Translations under genes and position numbers: made by a program
Shown: piece by piece, positions 1-6,778 of the stretch
Numbering within the stretch: position 1 is the first letter of the stretch
How the letters are laid out: each line of letters opens with the position of its first letter
Notes under the pieces: generated by a model
Seen by the model: the letters and a program-made list of their open reading frames with translations, nothing else
Database searches by the model: none
What the model was told of the DNA's origin: nothing
From: Syntrophaceae bacterium UBA5744
Lineage (GTDB): Bacteria > Desulfobacterota > Syntrophia > Syntrophales > UBA2192
Direction: 5' to 3'
Assembly: GCA_002419215.1 (NCBI GenBank)
Contig: DIFQ01000132.1
Location: 1 to 10,633 of the forward strand
Length of the DNA stretch: 10,633 nt

Positions 1-32
1 AAACTATGTAACCGGTTTGTACCCAAAAATTT

Positions 33-127
33 CCCTCTCCCTTGAGGGGAGAGGGTCAGGGTGAGGGTGAAAAGAGGTTCGGGGATCATTCCCCCTCACC
101 TCAATCCTCTCCCCCGGAGGGGAGAGG
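33..127. repeat. REPIN-like palindromic element: two C/G-rich hairpins in inverted orientation
   Basis: Two short hairpins face each other. The left one is CCCTCTCCC (33-41), loop TTGAG, GGGAGAGGG (47-55). The right one is CCTCTCCCC (106-114), loop CGGA, GGGGAGAGG (119-127). The flanks between them are also complementary: TCAGGGTGAGGG (56-67) against the reverse complement of 92-105. The whole 34-127 segment therefore forms one long imperfect inverted repeat with a central spacer of about 25 bases. A pair of inverted REP units with a spacer is the layout of REPIN-type elements. It begins 22 bases past the adk stop codon, so it could also terminate or stabilise the adk transcript, although no T-tract follows either hairpin. 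Twenty bases of the left hairpin (34-53) recur exactly at 6759-6778, which shows that it is a dispersed repeat. Confidence 0.75.
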
Positions 128-148
128 AAGATCAAGGTTCGTGACCTT

Positions 149-793
149 CTATTTCAAGGCCTTCTTCACCGCCTCGACCGTGTCGGCACTCGAGAGTGAC
201 GTGAAGTTTTTCAGAAGCCCCTCCTTCTTGTAGAAGCCAATGAGGGGGGCCGTTTTCTGGTTGTAGGTCTCGAGCCGGAACAGGATGGCCGTTTCCGTTT
301 CGTCGTCGCGCTGGACCACCTTGCTTCCGCACTTCGTGCACGTTCCGTCGGCTGCCGGGGGCATGCTCTTTACGTTGTAGATCGCCTGGCAGGAGGGGTT
401 TGAACAGGTCCTGCGTGTCGTCAGGCGGTCAAGAATCACTTCACGCGGCACCTCGAGGTTCACGACCATGTCGAGTTTCAGATTCAGCTTCTTGAGCAGC
501 ACTTTCAACGCCTCGGCCTGGGCGATCGTCCGGGGAAAGCCGTCCAGAATGAAGCCCTTCACGCAGTCGGGCTCCTGGAGCCTGACTTCCATGATCCTCA
601 TGATCAGTGAATCGGGAACGAGGTCGCCGCGGTCCATGTAGGCCTTGGCCTCCTTCCCGAGATCGTTCCCTTCGCGGACAGCGGCCCGCAGGATGTCGCC
701 GGTGGAGATCTGAACGGATCCGTCATAGTCGGTCAGAAGTTTGGCTACGGTGCCCTTTCCCGCGCCGGGCGCCCCTAACAGGATGGTTTTCAT
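149..793 (-). CDS. adk: Adenylate kinase with zinc-type LID domain
   Basis: Cytosolic enzyme converting ATP + AMP to 2 ADP, which sets adenylate energy charge. The 214-residue length is the usual one for the long-LID bacterial form. Visible motifs: P-loop GAPGAGKGT at 7-15; AMP-binding STGD at 30-33; DGFPRT at 84-89; a LID (about 120-165) with four cysteines C130, C135, C152, C155; RDDE at 162-165; and R173 in the FRLETY segment. The first cysteine pair is spaced C-x4-C rather than the usual C-x2-C. The ATG is preceded by AAGGAGAA at good spacing, and a sigma70-like promoter lies about 50 bases upstream. In many bacteria adk sits in the ribosomal-protein cluster next to secY and map. Here it stands alone, so it may be relocated or a second copy. 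Family assignment is near certain. Confidence 0.97.
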   Translation of the reverse strand: MKTILLGAPGAGKGTVAKLLTDYDGSVQISTGDILRAAVREGNDLGKEAKAYMDRGDLVPDSLIMRIMEVRLQEPDCVKGFILDGFPRTIAQAEALKVLLKKLNLKLDMVVNLEVPREVILDRLTTRRTCSNPSCQAIYNVKSMPPAADGTCTKCGSKVVQRDDETETAILFRLETYNQKTAPLIGFYKKEGLLKNFTSLSSADTVEAVKKALK

Positions 794-844
794 ATCAATT
801 CTCCTTCAATGCCAGAGTGGGTGGTTTGTTTACAGGAAGCGGGA

Positions 845-873
845 ATTTTAGGGGAAATCGGGAAACCGGTCAA
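845..873 (-). promoter_or_regulatory. Sigma70-type promoter for adk
   Basis: Read on the minus strand, TTGACC (873-868) and TAAAAT (850-845) are separated by exactly 17 bases and match five of six bases each to TTGACA and TATAAT. Transcription would start near 838, giving a leader of about 45 bases before the adk ATG. This is a consensus match only. Confidence 0.6.
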
Positions 874-1033
874 GGAAAACTTGAGAATGCCCGCCCGGCC
901 GAGGACGTGCACCAGCTCCCGCAGGATCGATGGCTATCGCCCGCGGGGAAATCTCCGGCAGGTTTCCCCCTCCGTGTCATTGAGCCGGGTGGTATGCAGT
1001 TTGCTTGTTAGTCTGCGTCTAATGAAAAAGTAT

Positions 1034-1060
1034 TAAGGTTCCTCTTGGAGATGACGATAA
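1034..1060 (+). promoter_or_regulatory. Candidate sigma28 (FliA) promoter for cheW-mcp
   Basis: TAAGGTTC (1034-1041), an 11-base spacer, then GACGATAA (1053-1060). The enterobacterial sigma28 consensus is TAAAGTTT-N11-GCCGATAA, so the match is 6/8 and 7/8 with exact spacing. It lies about 145 bases ahead of the cheW ATG. Flagellar-sigma control is established for chemotaxis genes in many bacteria, which makes the position sensible. Whether this organism uses the same consensus is an inference. Confidence 0.55.
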
Positions 1061-1204
1061 GAACTTTTGATCAGGACCTGTTCGTCCATGGGCGGCCCGC
1101 CGGGTGATGCATGAGGCACGGGCGAAGTCGATGGACCCTTCATATTTCCATCTGGCATGATCGAAACGACGCGGACATGAATATTCACCCTCGGGAGGCA
1201 TAAT

Positions 1205-1705
1205 ATGGACGCTCAAGTGACTGCAGTGAACGAGCCGGCAAGGCCGGAAGCGACGCGGGAAGGAAAGTACCTGACCTTTTCACTCGCCGGCGAGGAATAC
1301 GGCATCGGAATCCTCAAGGTCCGCGAGATCATCGGCATGATGCCCGTCACCCCCGTTCCCCAGACTCCCGACTTTGTCAAGGGGGTCATCAACCTGCGCG
1401 GCAAGGTCATTCCCGTCATCGACTTGCGCCTTCGCTTCGGCCTGGACGCCGCGGATTACACGGAGCGCACCTGCATCATCGTCGTGGAGATTCACGGCGA
1501 GACGGGCGCAGTTCCCATGGGAATCGTGGTGGACGCCGTCTCGGAAGTGCTCAACATCCGCGGGGCCGACATCGAGAACACACCCACCTTCGGAGTGAAA
1601 CTCAACACGGATTTCATCCTGGGCATGGCCAAGACTGAAGGAGGCGTCAAGATCCTTCTCGACATCGACAAGGTGCTCGGGGCCTTCCAGTTTACGATTC
1701 AGTGA
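1205..1705 (+). CDS. cheW: Chemotaxis coupling protein CheW
   Basis: A soluble scaffold that links chemoreceptor tips to the histidine kinase CheA in chemosensory arrays. The 166-residue protein is essentially one CheW domain (about 20-163) after a short polar N-terminus. Visible hallmarks are YLTFSLAGEEYGIGI (22-36), the core motif INLRGKVIPVIDLR (62-75, including the conserved arginine R65), VVDAVSEVLNI (108-118) and a C-terminal KILLDIDKVL stretch. The start is supported by GGGAGG at 1193-1198, six bases before the ATG. The mcp gene follows after 69 bases on the same strand with no terminator between, so the pair is probably one operon behind the candidate sigma28 promoter. No cheA, cheY, cheR or cheB is in the window, so the kinase must come from elsewhere in the genome. 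Identification is secure. Confidence 0.96.
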   Translation: MDAQVTAVNEPARPEATREGKYLTFSLAGEEYGIGILKVREIIGMMPVTPVPQTPDFVKGVINLRGKVIPVIDLRLRFGLDAADYTERTCIIVVEIHGETGAVPMGIVVDAVSEVLNIRGADIENTPTFGVKLNTDFILGMAKTEGGVKILLDIDKVLGAFQFTIQ

Positions 1706-1774
1706 TTTGGTTCTGCGGTCTGTTTTCATCCATGATTGTTTCATTTTTTTTGCCCTACAGGGAGGTAGCAGCAG

Positions 1775-3685
1775 ATGAAGAAGAGGACTCTCGGTTTCAA
1801 GTTAACGTTCGGCGGGATCATGCTCGTTTTGATCCCGATCATGGTCGTCGGGGGCTTCGCCCTCTATAAGGCGACGGGGGCACTGGAGGAAATGGCCAGG
1901 GGTCAGGCTACGCAGATCGCGAAAAACATGTCCGACATGGTTGAAGTGGCCATCAAGGAGGAGATGAAGCTGACCACGGCGATATCGGTCCAGCCTTATG
2001 TTTCCGAGGCCGCATCGAAAGCATCCAAGGATGGGGCGGAAAAAGCCTCCGGTGAGATCGAGCGCGCAATGGGCGAATTGGCGAAAATCATCAAACACAC
2101 AGGCAATGATTACGAAAGCATCTTTGTGGCCGACTCCGGCGGGACGATCATTGCGGACGGCAGCAACGGGAAGACGAAGGGAATTGCCGTCGGCGACCGC
2201 GACTACTTCAAGGAAGCCAAGGCGGGCAAGGTATTCGTAGGCTCGGCGATCAAATCCCGGGCTTCCGGAAAACCCGTTTCAGTCGTCAGCGCTCCCGTTT
2301 ACGGCAAGGGCGGCGAGTTCGCCGGCATTGTGGGAACGATTCTCAACATTGATTTCCTGTCGACAAAGATCCAGTCCGTAAAAGTGGGTGAGACCGGATT
2401 TCCCTGGATGGTCGACAAGTCGGGCCTCGTCGTTTCCCATCCGAAAAAAGAGTACATCCTCGAACTCAACATCACCGCGCAGGAGGGCATGAAGGAGATC
2501 ACGAGCAAGATCCTCGCCCGCCAAGCCGGTGTTGAAGGTTACTCCCATCAGGGCGTTAAAAAGATATCGGGCTTTGCCCCCGTGGAAAACACGAATTGGA
2601 GCATCGCCTTCACCCAGAACGAGGCGGAGTTCCTCTCCTCGGCACACTTGATCAGAAATTTCGTCCTGCTCATCGGCGCCATTTTTCTTGGGCTGACCGC
2701 CCTTGCAGTGACGCTCTTCGCACGGAGCATCACGGTGCCCGTCACCCGGTCCGTCAAGCACCTGAACGACGCCGCCGACCAGGTGGCCTCGGCTTCGGGC
2801 CAGGTGTCCTCGGCAAGCCAGTCGCTGGCCGAAGGGGCCTCCGAGCAGGCCGCCTCGATCGAGGAAACCTCCTCGTCCCTCGAGGAGATGTCCTCGATGA
2901 CCAAGCAGAACGCAGACAACGCATCGACGGCCGACAAGCTCATGAAGGAGTCGAAGCAGATGGTCGAGCGGGCCAACGGCTCCATGACGGAGCTCACCCA
3001 GTCCATGGAGGATATCTCGAAGGCCAGCGACGAGACCTCCAAGATCATCAAGACGATCGACGAGATCGCCTTCCAGACCAACCTGCTGGCCCTCAATGCC
3101 GCCGTCGAGGCGGCGCGTGCCGGCGAGGCAGGCGCGGGCTTTGCCGTGGTCGCCAACGAGGTGAGAAACCTTGCCATGCGGGCTGCCGAGGCCGCCAAGA
3201 ACACCTCGGTGCTCATCGAGGGGACGGTGAAGAAGGTCAAGGAGGGCTCGGAGCTCGTGGAGCGCACCAACGGCGCCTTCGCGGAGGTCTCCAGAAGCGC
3301 CGCCAAGGTGGCGGACCTCGTCTCCGAGATCGCCGCGGCCTCCAGCGAACAGGCCCAGGGCATCGACCAGATCAACAAGGCCGTGGCCGAGATGGACAAG
3401 GTGACCCAGCAGACGGCGGCCAACGCAGAGGAGAGCGCCTCGGCCTCCGAGGAGATGAACGCCCAGGCCGAGCAGATGAAGGATGTCGCCGCAGGGCTCA
3501 TGGCGATCGTGGGTGGCAATCTCGAGACCAGGGCTTCCGCGTCAATTTCCGAGGCTCCGCAGAAGGCCGTTCTGAAGAAAGTGCTCTCCTTCAAGGGGTT
3601 CGGGAAGAAGGCCGATGCCGGGACAAAGGATATTCGACCCGAGACCGTTATCCCGCTGGACGACAAGGACTTCAAAAACTTCTAG
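1775..3685 (+). CDS. Methyl-accepting chemotaxis protein with periplasmic dCache sensor
   Basis: A transmembrane chemoreceptor controlling CheA through CheW. Order in the 636-residue protein: TM1 (about 12-30); periplasmic sensor (about 35-288) resembling dCache_1, with DRDYF at 141-145, the strand pair around SVVSAPVY and GIVGTILNIDF (169-194), and the membrane-distal to proximal transition near GETGFPWMVDKSG (205-217); TM2 (about 294-316); a short HAMP-like connector; and a long coiled-coil signalling domain (about 335-575). The signalling tip at 429-467 carries the near-invariant FQTNLLALNAAVEAARAGE. Glu-rich methylation-like segments flank it (about 355-372 and 550-561). The amino-acid-ligand motif of dCache sensors (R-x-W-Y) was not seen, so the ligand is unknown. 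The C-terminus is a flexible tail ending DFKNF, a possible CheR docking pentapeptide. GGAGG at 1761-1765 precedes the ATG. The sensor half and signalling half differ visibly in codon use. Confidence 0.95.
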   Translation: MKKRTLGFKLTFGGIMLVLIPIMVVGGFALYKATGALEEMARGQATQIAKNMSDMVEVAIKEEMKLTTAISVQPYVSEAASKASKDGAEKASGEIERAMGELAKIIKHTGNDYESIFVADSGGTIIADGSNGKTKGIAVGDRDYFKEAKAGKVFVGSAIKSRASGKPVSVVSAPVYGKGGEFAGIVGTILNIDFLSTKIQSVKVGETGFPWMVDKSGLVVSHPKKEYILELNITAQEGMKEITSKILARQAGVEGYSHQGVKKISGFAPVENTNWSIAFTQNEAEFLSSAHLIRNFVLLIGAIFLGLTALAVTLFARSITVPVTRSVKHLNDAADQVASASGQVSSASQSLAEGASEQAASIEETSSSLEEMSSMTKQNADNASTADKLMKESKQMVERANGSMTELTQSMEDISKASDETSKIIKTIDEIAFQTNLLALNAAVEAARAGEAGAGFAVVANEVRNLAMRAAEAAKNTSVLIEGTVKKVKEGSELVERTNGAFAEVSRSAAKVADLVSEIAAASSEQAQGIDQINKAVAEMDKVTQQTAANAEESASASEEMNAQAEQMKDVAAGLMAIVGGNLETRASASISEAPQKAVLKKVLSFKGFGKKADAGTKDIRPETVIPLDDKDFKNF

Positions 3686-3712
3686 AACTTCACAAACTAT
3701 CTCAAGGATCAC

Positions 3713-3742
3713 AAAAAACCCCGCCTTTCGGCGGGGTTTTTT
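3713..3742. terminator. Bidirectional intrinsic terminator between mcp and the cytidylate-kinase-like gene
   Basis: A perfect 13-bp inverted repeat: AAAAAACCCCGCC (3713-3725), loop TTTC, GGCGGGGTTTTTT (3730-3742). The A and T tracts make it a Rho-independent terminator in both directions. It lies 28 bases past the mcp stop and about 100 bases past the stop of the converging minus-strand gene, so it can serve both. Confidence 0.93.
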
Positions 3743-3804
3743 ATTTCAATGATCAGCCGGCACTTCCACCATTGCGGATTGCCTTATGTTCTTAGAGGTC
3801 TCTT

Positions 3805-3839
3805 CCCTGTACCCTGTACCCTGTTCCCTGTACCCTGGT
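3805..3839. repeat. Heptamer tandem array (CCCTGTA units)
   Basis: Five 7-base units in a row: CCCTGTA (3805), CCCTGTA (3812), CCCTGTT (3819), CCCTGTA (3826), CCCTGGT (3833). Read on the minus strand, this is a TACAGGG array ending in AAGAG. It lies four bases past the stop codon of the minus-strand cytidylate-kinase-like gene. A second heptamer array with the same CCCNNTA frame is at 10566-10600. Confidence 0.8.
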
Positions 3840-3843
3840 CCCT

Positions 3844-4557
3844 TTACTTAATGACTTTCTTCGCAGAGAAATCCTGCCAATCCCGTGAGTTGTAAGCCTC
3901 CACGATGATCTTCGAGGCCTGGTCCAAAAGGAAATACTGGGAATTGATGACCAGATCGTAGTGATTGGGGTCCAATGGATCCAGGTTGAAATACTTCCGC
4001 GCAAAGGCAATCCGCTCCGATTCCACCGTCAGGATACGCTGTTTTGCTTCCTCTTTGGATACTTTGAAAAAAGTAGACACGTTGTTCACGCGGACTTCCA
4101 GGGGTGCAATGACGAACACCCTGAGGCAGGCTTCCGGGGGCAGGATGAAGTTCGCCCCGCGTCCCACGATGACGGCATTCCCGTGCGCGCCGATCGTACC
4201 GATCACCTTGGTGAGATGCTCCATGAACTCATAGGGCCAGACATGTCGCTCACCCAGGGATTCGATCCAGTCGTCGAGCATGCTCTTGTCCTGCTCGTCC
4301 AGGGATGTGAGCATCCGCTTGCTGACCTTGGCGCTCTTTGCCACCTCGTCGATGATCTGCCGGTCCCAGTAGTCCATCTTCAGATCTTTGGCCACCTTCT
4401 GCGCGAGAAACCATCCGCCGCTGCCCGGCAGGCGCGAAATGGCGATGACCGGCCGTATCGACTGCTTGTACTTCCTTTTCTGGCTCACTTCCCATTTTTT
4501 GGCCTGATCCTCGATCATGCCGGTCAGGGAACGCTTGGCGCGCGGTTTGAATTCCAT
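3844..4557 (-). CDS. Cytidylate-kinase-like family protein (P-loop without lysine)
   Basis: A 237-residue protein resembling the Pfam cytidylate kinase-like family (Cytidylate_kin2). Seen in the sequence: IAISRLPGSGG at 38-48, in the place of a Walker A loop but ending GSGG instead of GSGK; YWDRQIIDEVA (63-73); VGRGANFIL (131-139), equivalent to the NMP-kinase core; an arginine/lysine-rich lid-like helix (about 155-190); and DPNHYDLVINS (196-206). The family commonly has this lysine-less glycine loop, so its catalytic activity is uncertain and it should not be named cmk. The start was chosen at 4557 because GGGAGGAG lies seven bases upstream. The frame stays open to 4626, but that upstream ATG has no such site and adds an unlikely N-terminus. 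It is a single-gene unit with a strong promoter at 4644-4672, and it converges on mcp. Confidence 0.88.
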   Translation of the reverse strand: MEFKPRAKRSLTGMIEDQAKKWEVSQKRKYKQSIRPVIAISRLPGSGGWFLAQKVAKDLKMDYWDRQIIDEVAKSAKVSKRMLTSLDEQDKSMLDDWIESLGERHVWPYEFMEHLTKVIGTIGAHGNAVIVGRGANFILPPEACLRVFVIAPLEVRVNNVSTFFKVSKEEAKQRILTVESERIAFARKYFNLDPLDPNHYDLVINSQYFLLDQASKIIVEAYNSRDWQDFSAKKVIK

Positions 4558-4643
4558 GGCTGCTCCTCCCTCTTCTTCTCCGATGAAATAATATGAATGC
4601 TCTCTCTGCCCCGGAAAGATCCACAAAGCTTACAAACTTGTGC

Positions 4644-4672
4644 TATATACAGTTTACTTTGAAAGGAATCAA
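4644..4672 (-). promoter_or_regulatory. Sigma70-type promoter for the cytidylate-kinase-like gene
   Basis: On the minus strand, TTGATT (4672-4667), a 17-base spacer and TATATA (4649-4644). Transcription would start near 4637, giving a leader of about 80 bases. The match and spacing are good, and the surrounding sequence is AT-rich compared with the rest of the window. Confidence 0.65.
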
Positions 4673-4713
4673 GGCAAAAAAAGAGGGCTGCAGACCCTCC
4701 CGGATTTCCGCTC

Positions 4714-4742
4714 TTGACAGTCGCTTCGTCCCTGTCTAATCT
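4714..4742 (+). promoter_or_regulatory. Sigma70-type promoter for the CoA-transferase/GNAT gene
   Basis: A perfect TTGACA at 4714-4719 is followed by TCTAAT (4735-4740, 15-base spacer) or TAATCT (4737-4742, 17-base spacer). The leader is about 30 bases. It stands back to back with the minus-strand promoter at 4644-4672, only about 40 bases apart, so this 223-base gap is a compact divergent control region. Confidence 0.5.
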
Positions 4743-4780
4743 TCAACTATATCAACCAACGGAGAAAGAGAAACCAGTCC

Positions 4781-6688
4781 ATGACAGAAAATGTCCCAAT
4801 TCTCGATATCTTGCGGCAACACTACCCTCAGAAATTCGCTCCCGAAAAAACCATCTTCAGCAACATCCACCGGGGGGATTCGATCTTCATCGCCTCGGCC
4901 TGCGCCGAACCCCAGCACCTCGTCCACGCCATGATCCGTTATGTGAAGGAAAACCCCAAGGCCTTCTTCGACGCGGAGGTCCTTCACATCCGAACCCTCG
5001 GCGTTGCACCCTACGCCAACGAGAAATTCAAGTCCAATTTCCGGCACAACTCCTTCTTCATCGGCGACAGCACCCGAGGGGCCGTCAACAAGGGGCTCGC
5101 CGACTACACGCCCGTCAATCTCTCCCAGGTGCCCGGACTCTTCCGCCGGGGTCTGGAACATGTAGATGTGGCCCTCCTCCAGGCATCCCTTCCGGACGAG
5201 CACGGCTATCTGAGCGTGGGGGTCAGCGTCGACATCGTCAAGGCCGCCGCCGAGACCGCCCGGGTAGTCGTCGTCCAGGTCAATCGGCACATGCCGCGCG
5301 TCCACGGCGACACCTTCCTTCACATCGACGACATCGATTTCCTGGTCCCTTATGACGAACCCCTGCTCGAATACTACCCTGCCGCCGACACGGAAATCGC
5401 CCAGCGTATCGGCAGATACGTGGCCCGTCTCGTCGAGGACGGCGATACGATCCAGGTAGGCTACGGGACGATCCCCAACGCTGTCGTCGCCAATCTCTCC
5501 GGCAAGAAGCACCTGGGCATCCACACGGAGCTCATCAGCGACGGCATCGTCGATCTGATGAAGCAAGGAATCGTCGACAACTCGCGCAAAACCGTCAATC
5601 GCGGGAAGACCGTCGCCACGTTCTGCATGGGGAAGCAGTCCACCTACGAGTACCTCCACGACAACCCGTCCATCGACTTCCGGGCGATCGACTACACGAA
5701 CAACCCCCTGCTCATCGCCCGGCAGGACAACATGGTGGCCATCAACAGCGCCCTCGAGATCGACCTCTCGGGGCAGGCCACGGCCGAGTCGATCGGCAAG
5801 ACATTCTACAGTGGTGTCGGTGGCCAGGCGGACTTCATGCGCGGGGCCGCACTGGCCCGGAACGGCAAGACCATCCTCACCATCCAGTCCACGGCGGCCT
5901 GCGACGTGGTTTCAAGGATCGTCCCGTTCCTCAAGGAAGGGGCCGGGGCCACGGTTCTTCGTGGAGACGTCCAGTACGTCGTCACCGAGTGGGGCATCGC
6001 CTACCTGCCGGGCAAGAACGTCCGCGAGCGCGCCATGGAACTGATCGCCATCGCCCACCCGAAGTTCAGGCCGTGGCTCATCGAGGAGGCCCGCAAAAAT
6101 GGGATCATCTTCAAGGACCAGGCCTTCATCCCCGGCGAGCGGGGCATCTACCCCGAGGAACTCGAGAGCTACCGCACCACGAGAGCAAATGTCAACATTC
6201 TCTTCAGGCCCGTGAAGATCAGCGACGAGCACCGGCTCAAGGACTTCTTCTATTCCCTTTCGGACAACAGCATGTACCGGCGTTTCATCTCCTATCGGAA
6301 GGACATGCCCCACGAGCGCCTGCAGGACTTTGTCGTCATCGACTACACGCAAAAAATGGAGATCCTGGCCGTACTCGGCGAGGAGGACAATGAGGAGATC
6401 GTCGGCCTCGGTCAGTACGAGATCGAGAAGGACTCCCACATGGCCGAGGTCGCCTTCGCGGTCAGCGACAAGCACCAGAACAAGGGCATCGGCCAGGAGC
6501 TTCTCGGTTATCTCACGTACCTTGCCCGGAGGCAGGGTCTTCTCGGGTTTACGGCCGAGGTCCTGCTGGAGAACCGGCCCATGCTTCACGTCTTCGAGAA
6601 GATGGGTTTCGACATGGAGAAGCGCGTGGGTTCCGGGGTGTATGAGCTCAAAATGATGTTCAGGGTCCAGAACGACTCGACCTTCTAG
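4781..6688 (+). CDS. Acetyl-CoA hydrolase/CoA-transferase fused to a C-terminal GNAT acetyltransferase domain
   Basis: A 635-residue two-domain cytosolic protein. Residues about 5-465 match the acetyl-CoA hydrolase / 4-hydroxybutyrate CoA-transferase type, whose members move CoA between short acyl acids through a glutamyl-CoA intermediate. Landmarks: GYGTIPNAV (228-236), then LGIHTELISDGIVDL (245-259), whose E250 aligns with the catalytic glutamate of this family; GVGGQADF (345-352); and TEWGIAYLPGKNVRERA (402-418). Residues about 475-625 form a GNAT fold: AEVAFAV strand, then HQNKGIGQEL (565-574) as the acetyl-CoA pyrophosphate loop (Q/R-x-x-G-x-G), and ENRPMLHVFEKMGF (597-610). A lone transferase of this family is about 430-450 residues, so the GNAT part is a true extension in frame. 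The ribosome binding site is weak: GGAGAAAG lies 12-16 bases upstream. Acyl substrate and acetylation target cannot be read from sequence. Confidence 0.92.
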   Translation: MTENVPILDILRQHYPQKFAPEKTIFSNIHRGDSIFIASACAEPQHLVHAMIRYVKENPKAFFDAEVLHIRTLGVAPYANEKFKSNFRHNSFFIGDSTRGAVNKGLADYTPVNLSQVPGLFRRGLEHVDVALLQASLPDEHGYLSVGVSVDIVKAAAETARVVVVQVNRHMPRVHGDTFLHIDDIDFLVPYDEPLLEYYPAADTEIAQRIGRYVARLVEDGDTIQVGYGTIPNAVVANLSGKKHLGIHTELISDGIVDLMKQGIVDNSRKTVNRGKTVATFCMGKQSTYEYLHDNPSIDFRAIDYTNNPLLIARQDNMVAINSALEIDLSGQATAESIGKTFYSGVGGQADFMRGAALARNGKTILTIQSTAACDVVSRIVPFLKEGAGATVLRGDVQYVVTEWGIAYLPGKNVRERAMELIAIAHPKFRPWLIEEARKNGIIFKDQAFIPGERGIYPEELESYRTTRANVNILFRPVKISDEHRLKDFFYSLSDNSMYRRFISYRKDMPHERLQDFVVIDYTQKMEILAVLGEEDNEEIVGLGQYEIEKDSHMAEVAFAVSDKHQNKGIGQELLGYLTYLARRQGLLGFTAEVLLENRPMLHVFEKMGFDMEKRVGSGVYELKMMFRVQNDSTF

Positions 6689-6758
6689 TCTTCCTTTCCC
6701 TCCGGGAAACGTTACCATGTAGGTTCCCTCTCCCCATGAAAACCCTTTCCTTGATCTT

Positions 6759-6778
6759 CCTCTCCCTTGAGGGGAGAG
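6759..6778. repeat. Second copy of the REP-like hairpin found at 34-53
   Basis: Twenty bases are identical to 34-53: CCTCTCCC, TTGA, GGGGAGAG. A degenerate half copy, TTCCCTCTCC, lies just upstream at 6724-6733 and equals 31-40. Two identical copies about 6.7 kb apart, both in gene 3' flanks, indicate a dispersed family. Confidence 0.75.

Larger units (their letters stand above)
794..1204. other. Divergent intergenic region between adk and cheW
   Basis: About 410 bases with no convincing gene. Short open frames on the plus strand (809-1036 and 607-1011) lack a ribosome binding site and have arginine/serine-rich, non-protein-like composition. The region holds the adk promoter (845-873, minus) and a candidate flagellar-sigma promoter (1034-1060, plus). 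It also contains a hairpin GGGGAAA (945-951) / TTTCCCC (963-969) with an 11-base loop and no T-tract. If the plus promoter is right, cheW has a leader of about 135 bases. I did not recognise a riboswitch class in it. Confidence 0.6.

Noticed and set aside
809..1036. Possible small gene between adk and cheW
   Set aside because: No Shine-Dalgarno sequence, Arg/Ser-rich composition, and it overlaps the adk promoter on the other strand.
1152..1170. Sigma54-like TGGCATG upstream of cheW
   Set aside because: The required TTGC half (GC at the -12 position) is missing.
2548..3675. Long antisense open frame (375 residues) inside mcp
   Set aside because: It arises from the G/C-ending codons of the receptor's signalling domain. 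The peptide is a low-complexity Ser/Ala/Leu/Glu string with no ribosome binding site, and the plus strand is a clear receptor.
2596..3795. Plus-strand open frame of 399 residues overlapping mcp
   Set aside because: A frame shadow of mcp rich in Gly/Arg/Asp, with no initiation signal or recognisable domain.
3805..3839. CRISPR-like repeat
   Set aside because: Units are 7 bases, directly adjacent and without spacers; no cas genes are in the window.
4558..4626. Upstream ATG for the cytidylate-kinase-like gene
   Set aside because: No ribosome binding site; the downstream ATG at 4557 has GGGAGGAG at ideal distance and gives a normal family N-terminus.
4736..5659. Antisense open frame of 307 residues over the CoA-transferase
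   Set aside because: A shadow of a well-supported gene; Val/Asp/Gly-rich with no motifs.
5912..6718. Antisense open frame of 268 residues over the GNAT half
   Set aside because: A shadow frame with the same composition artefact; the sense strand has clear GNAT motifs.
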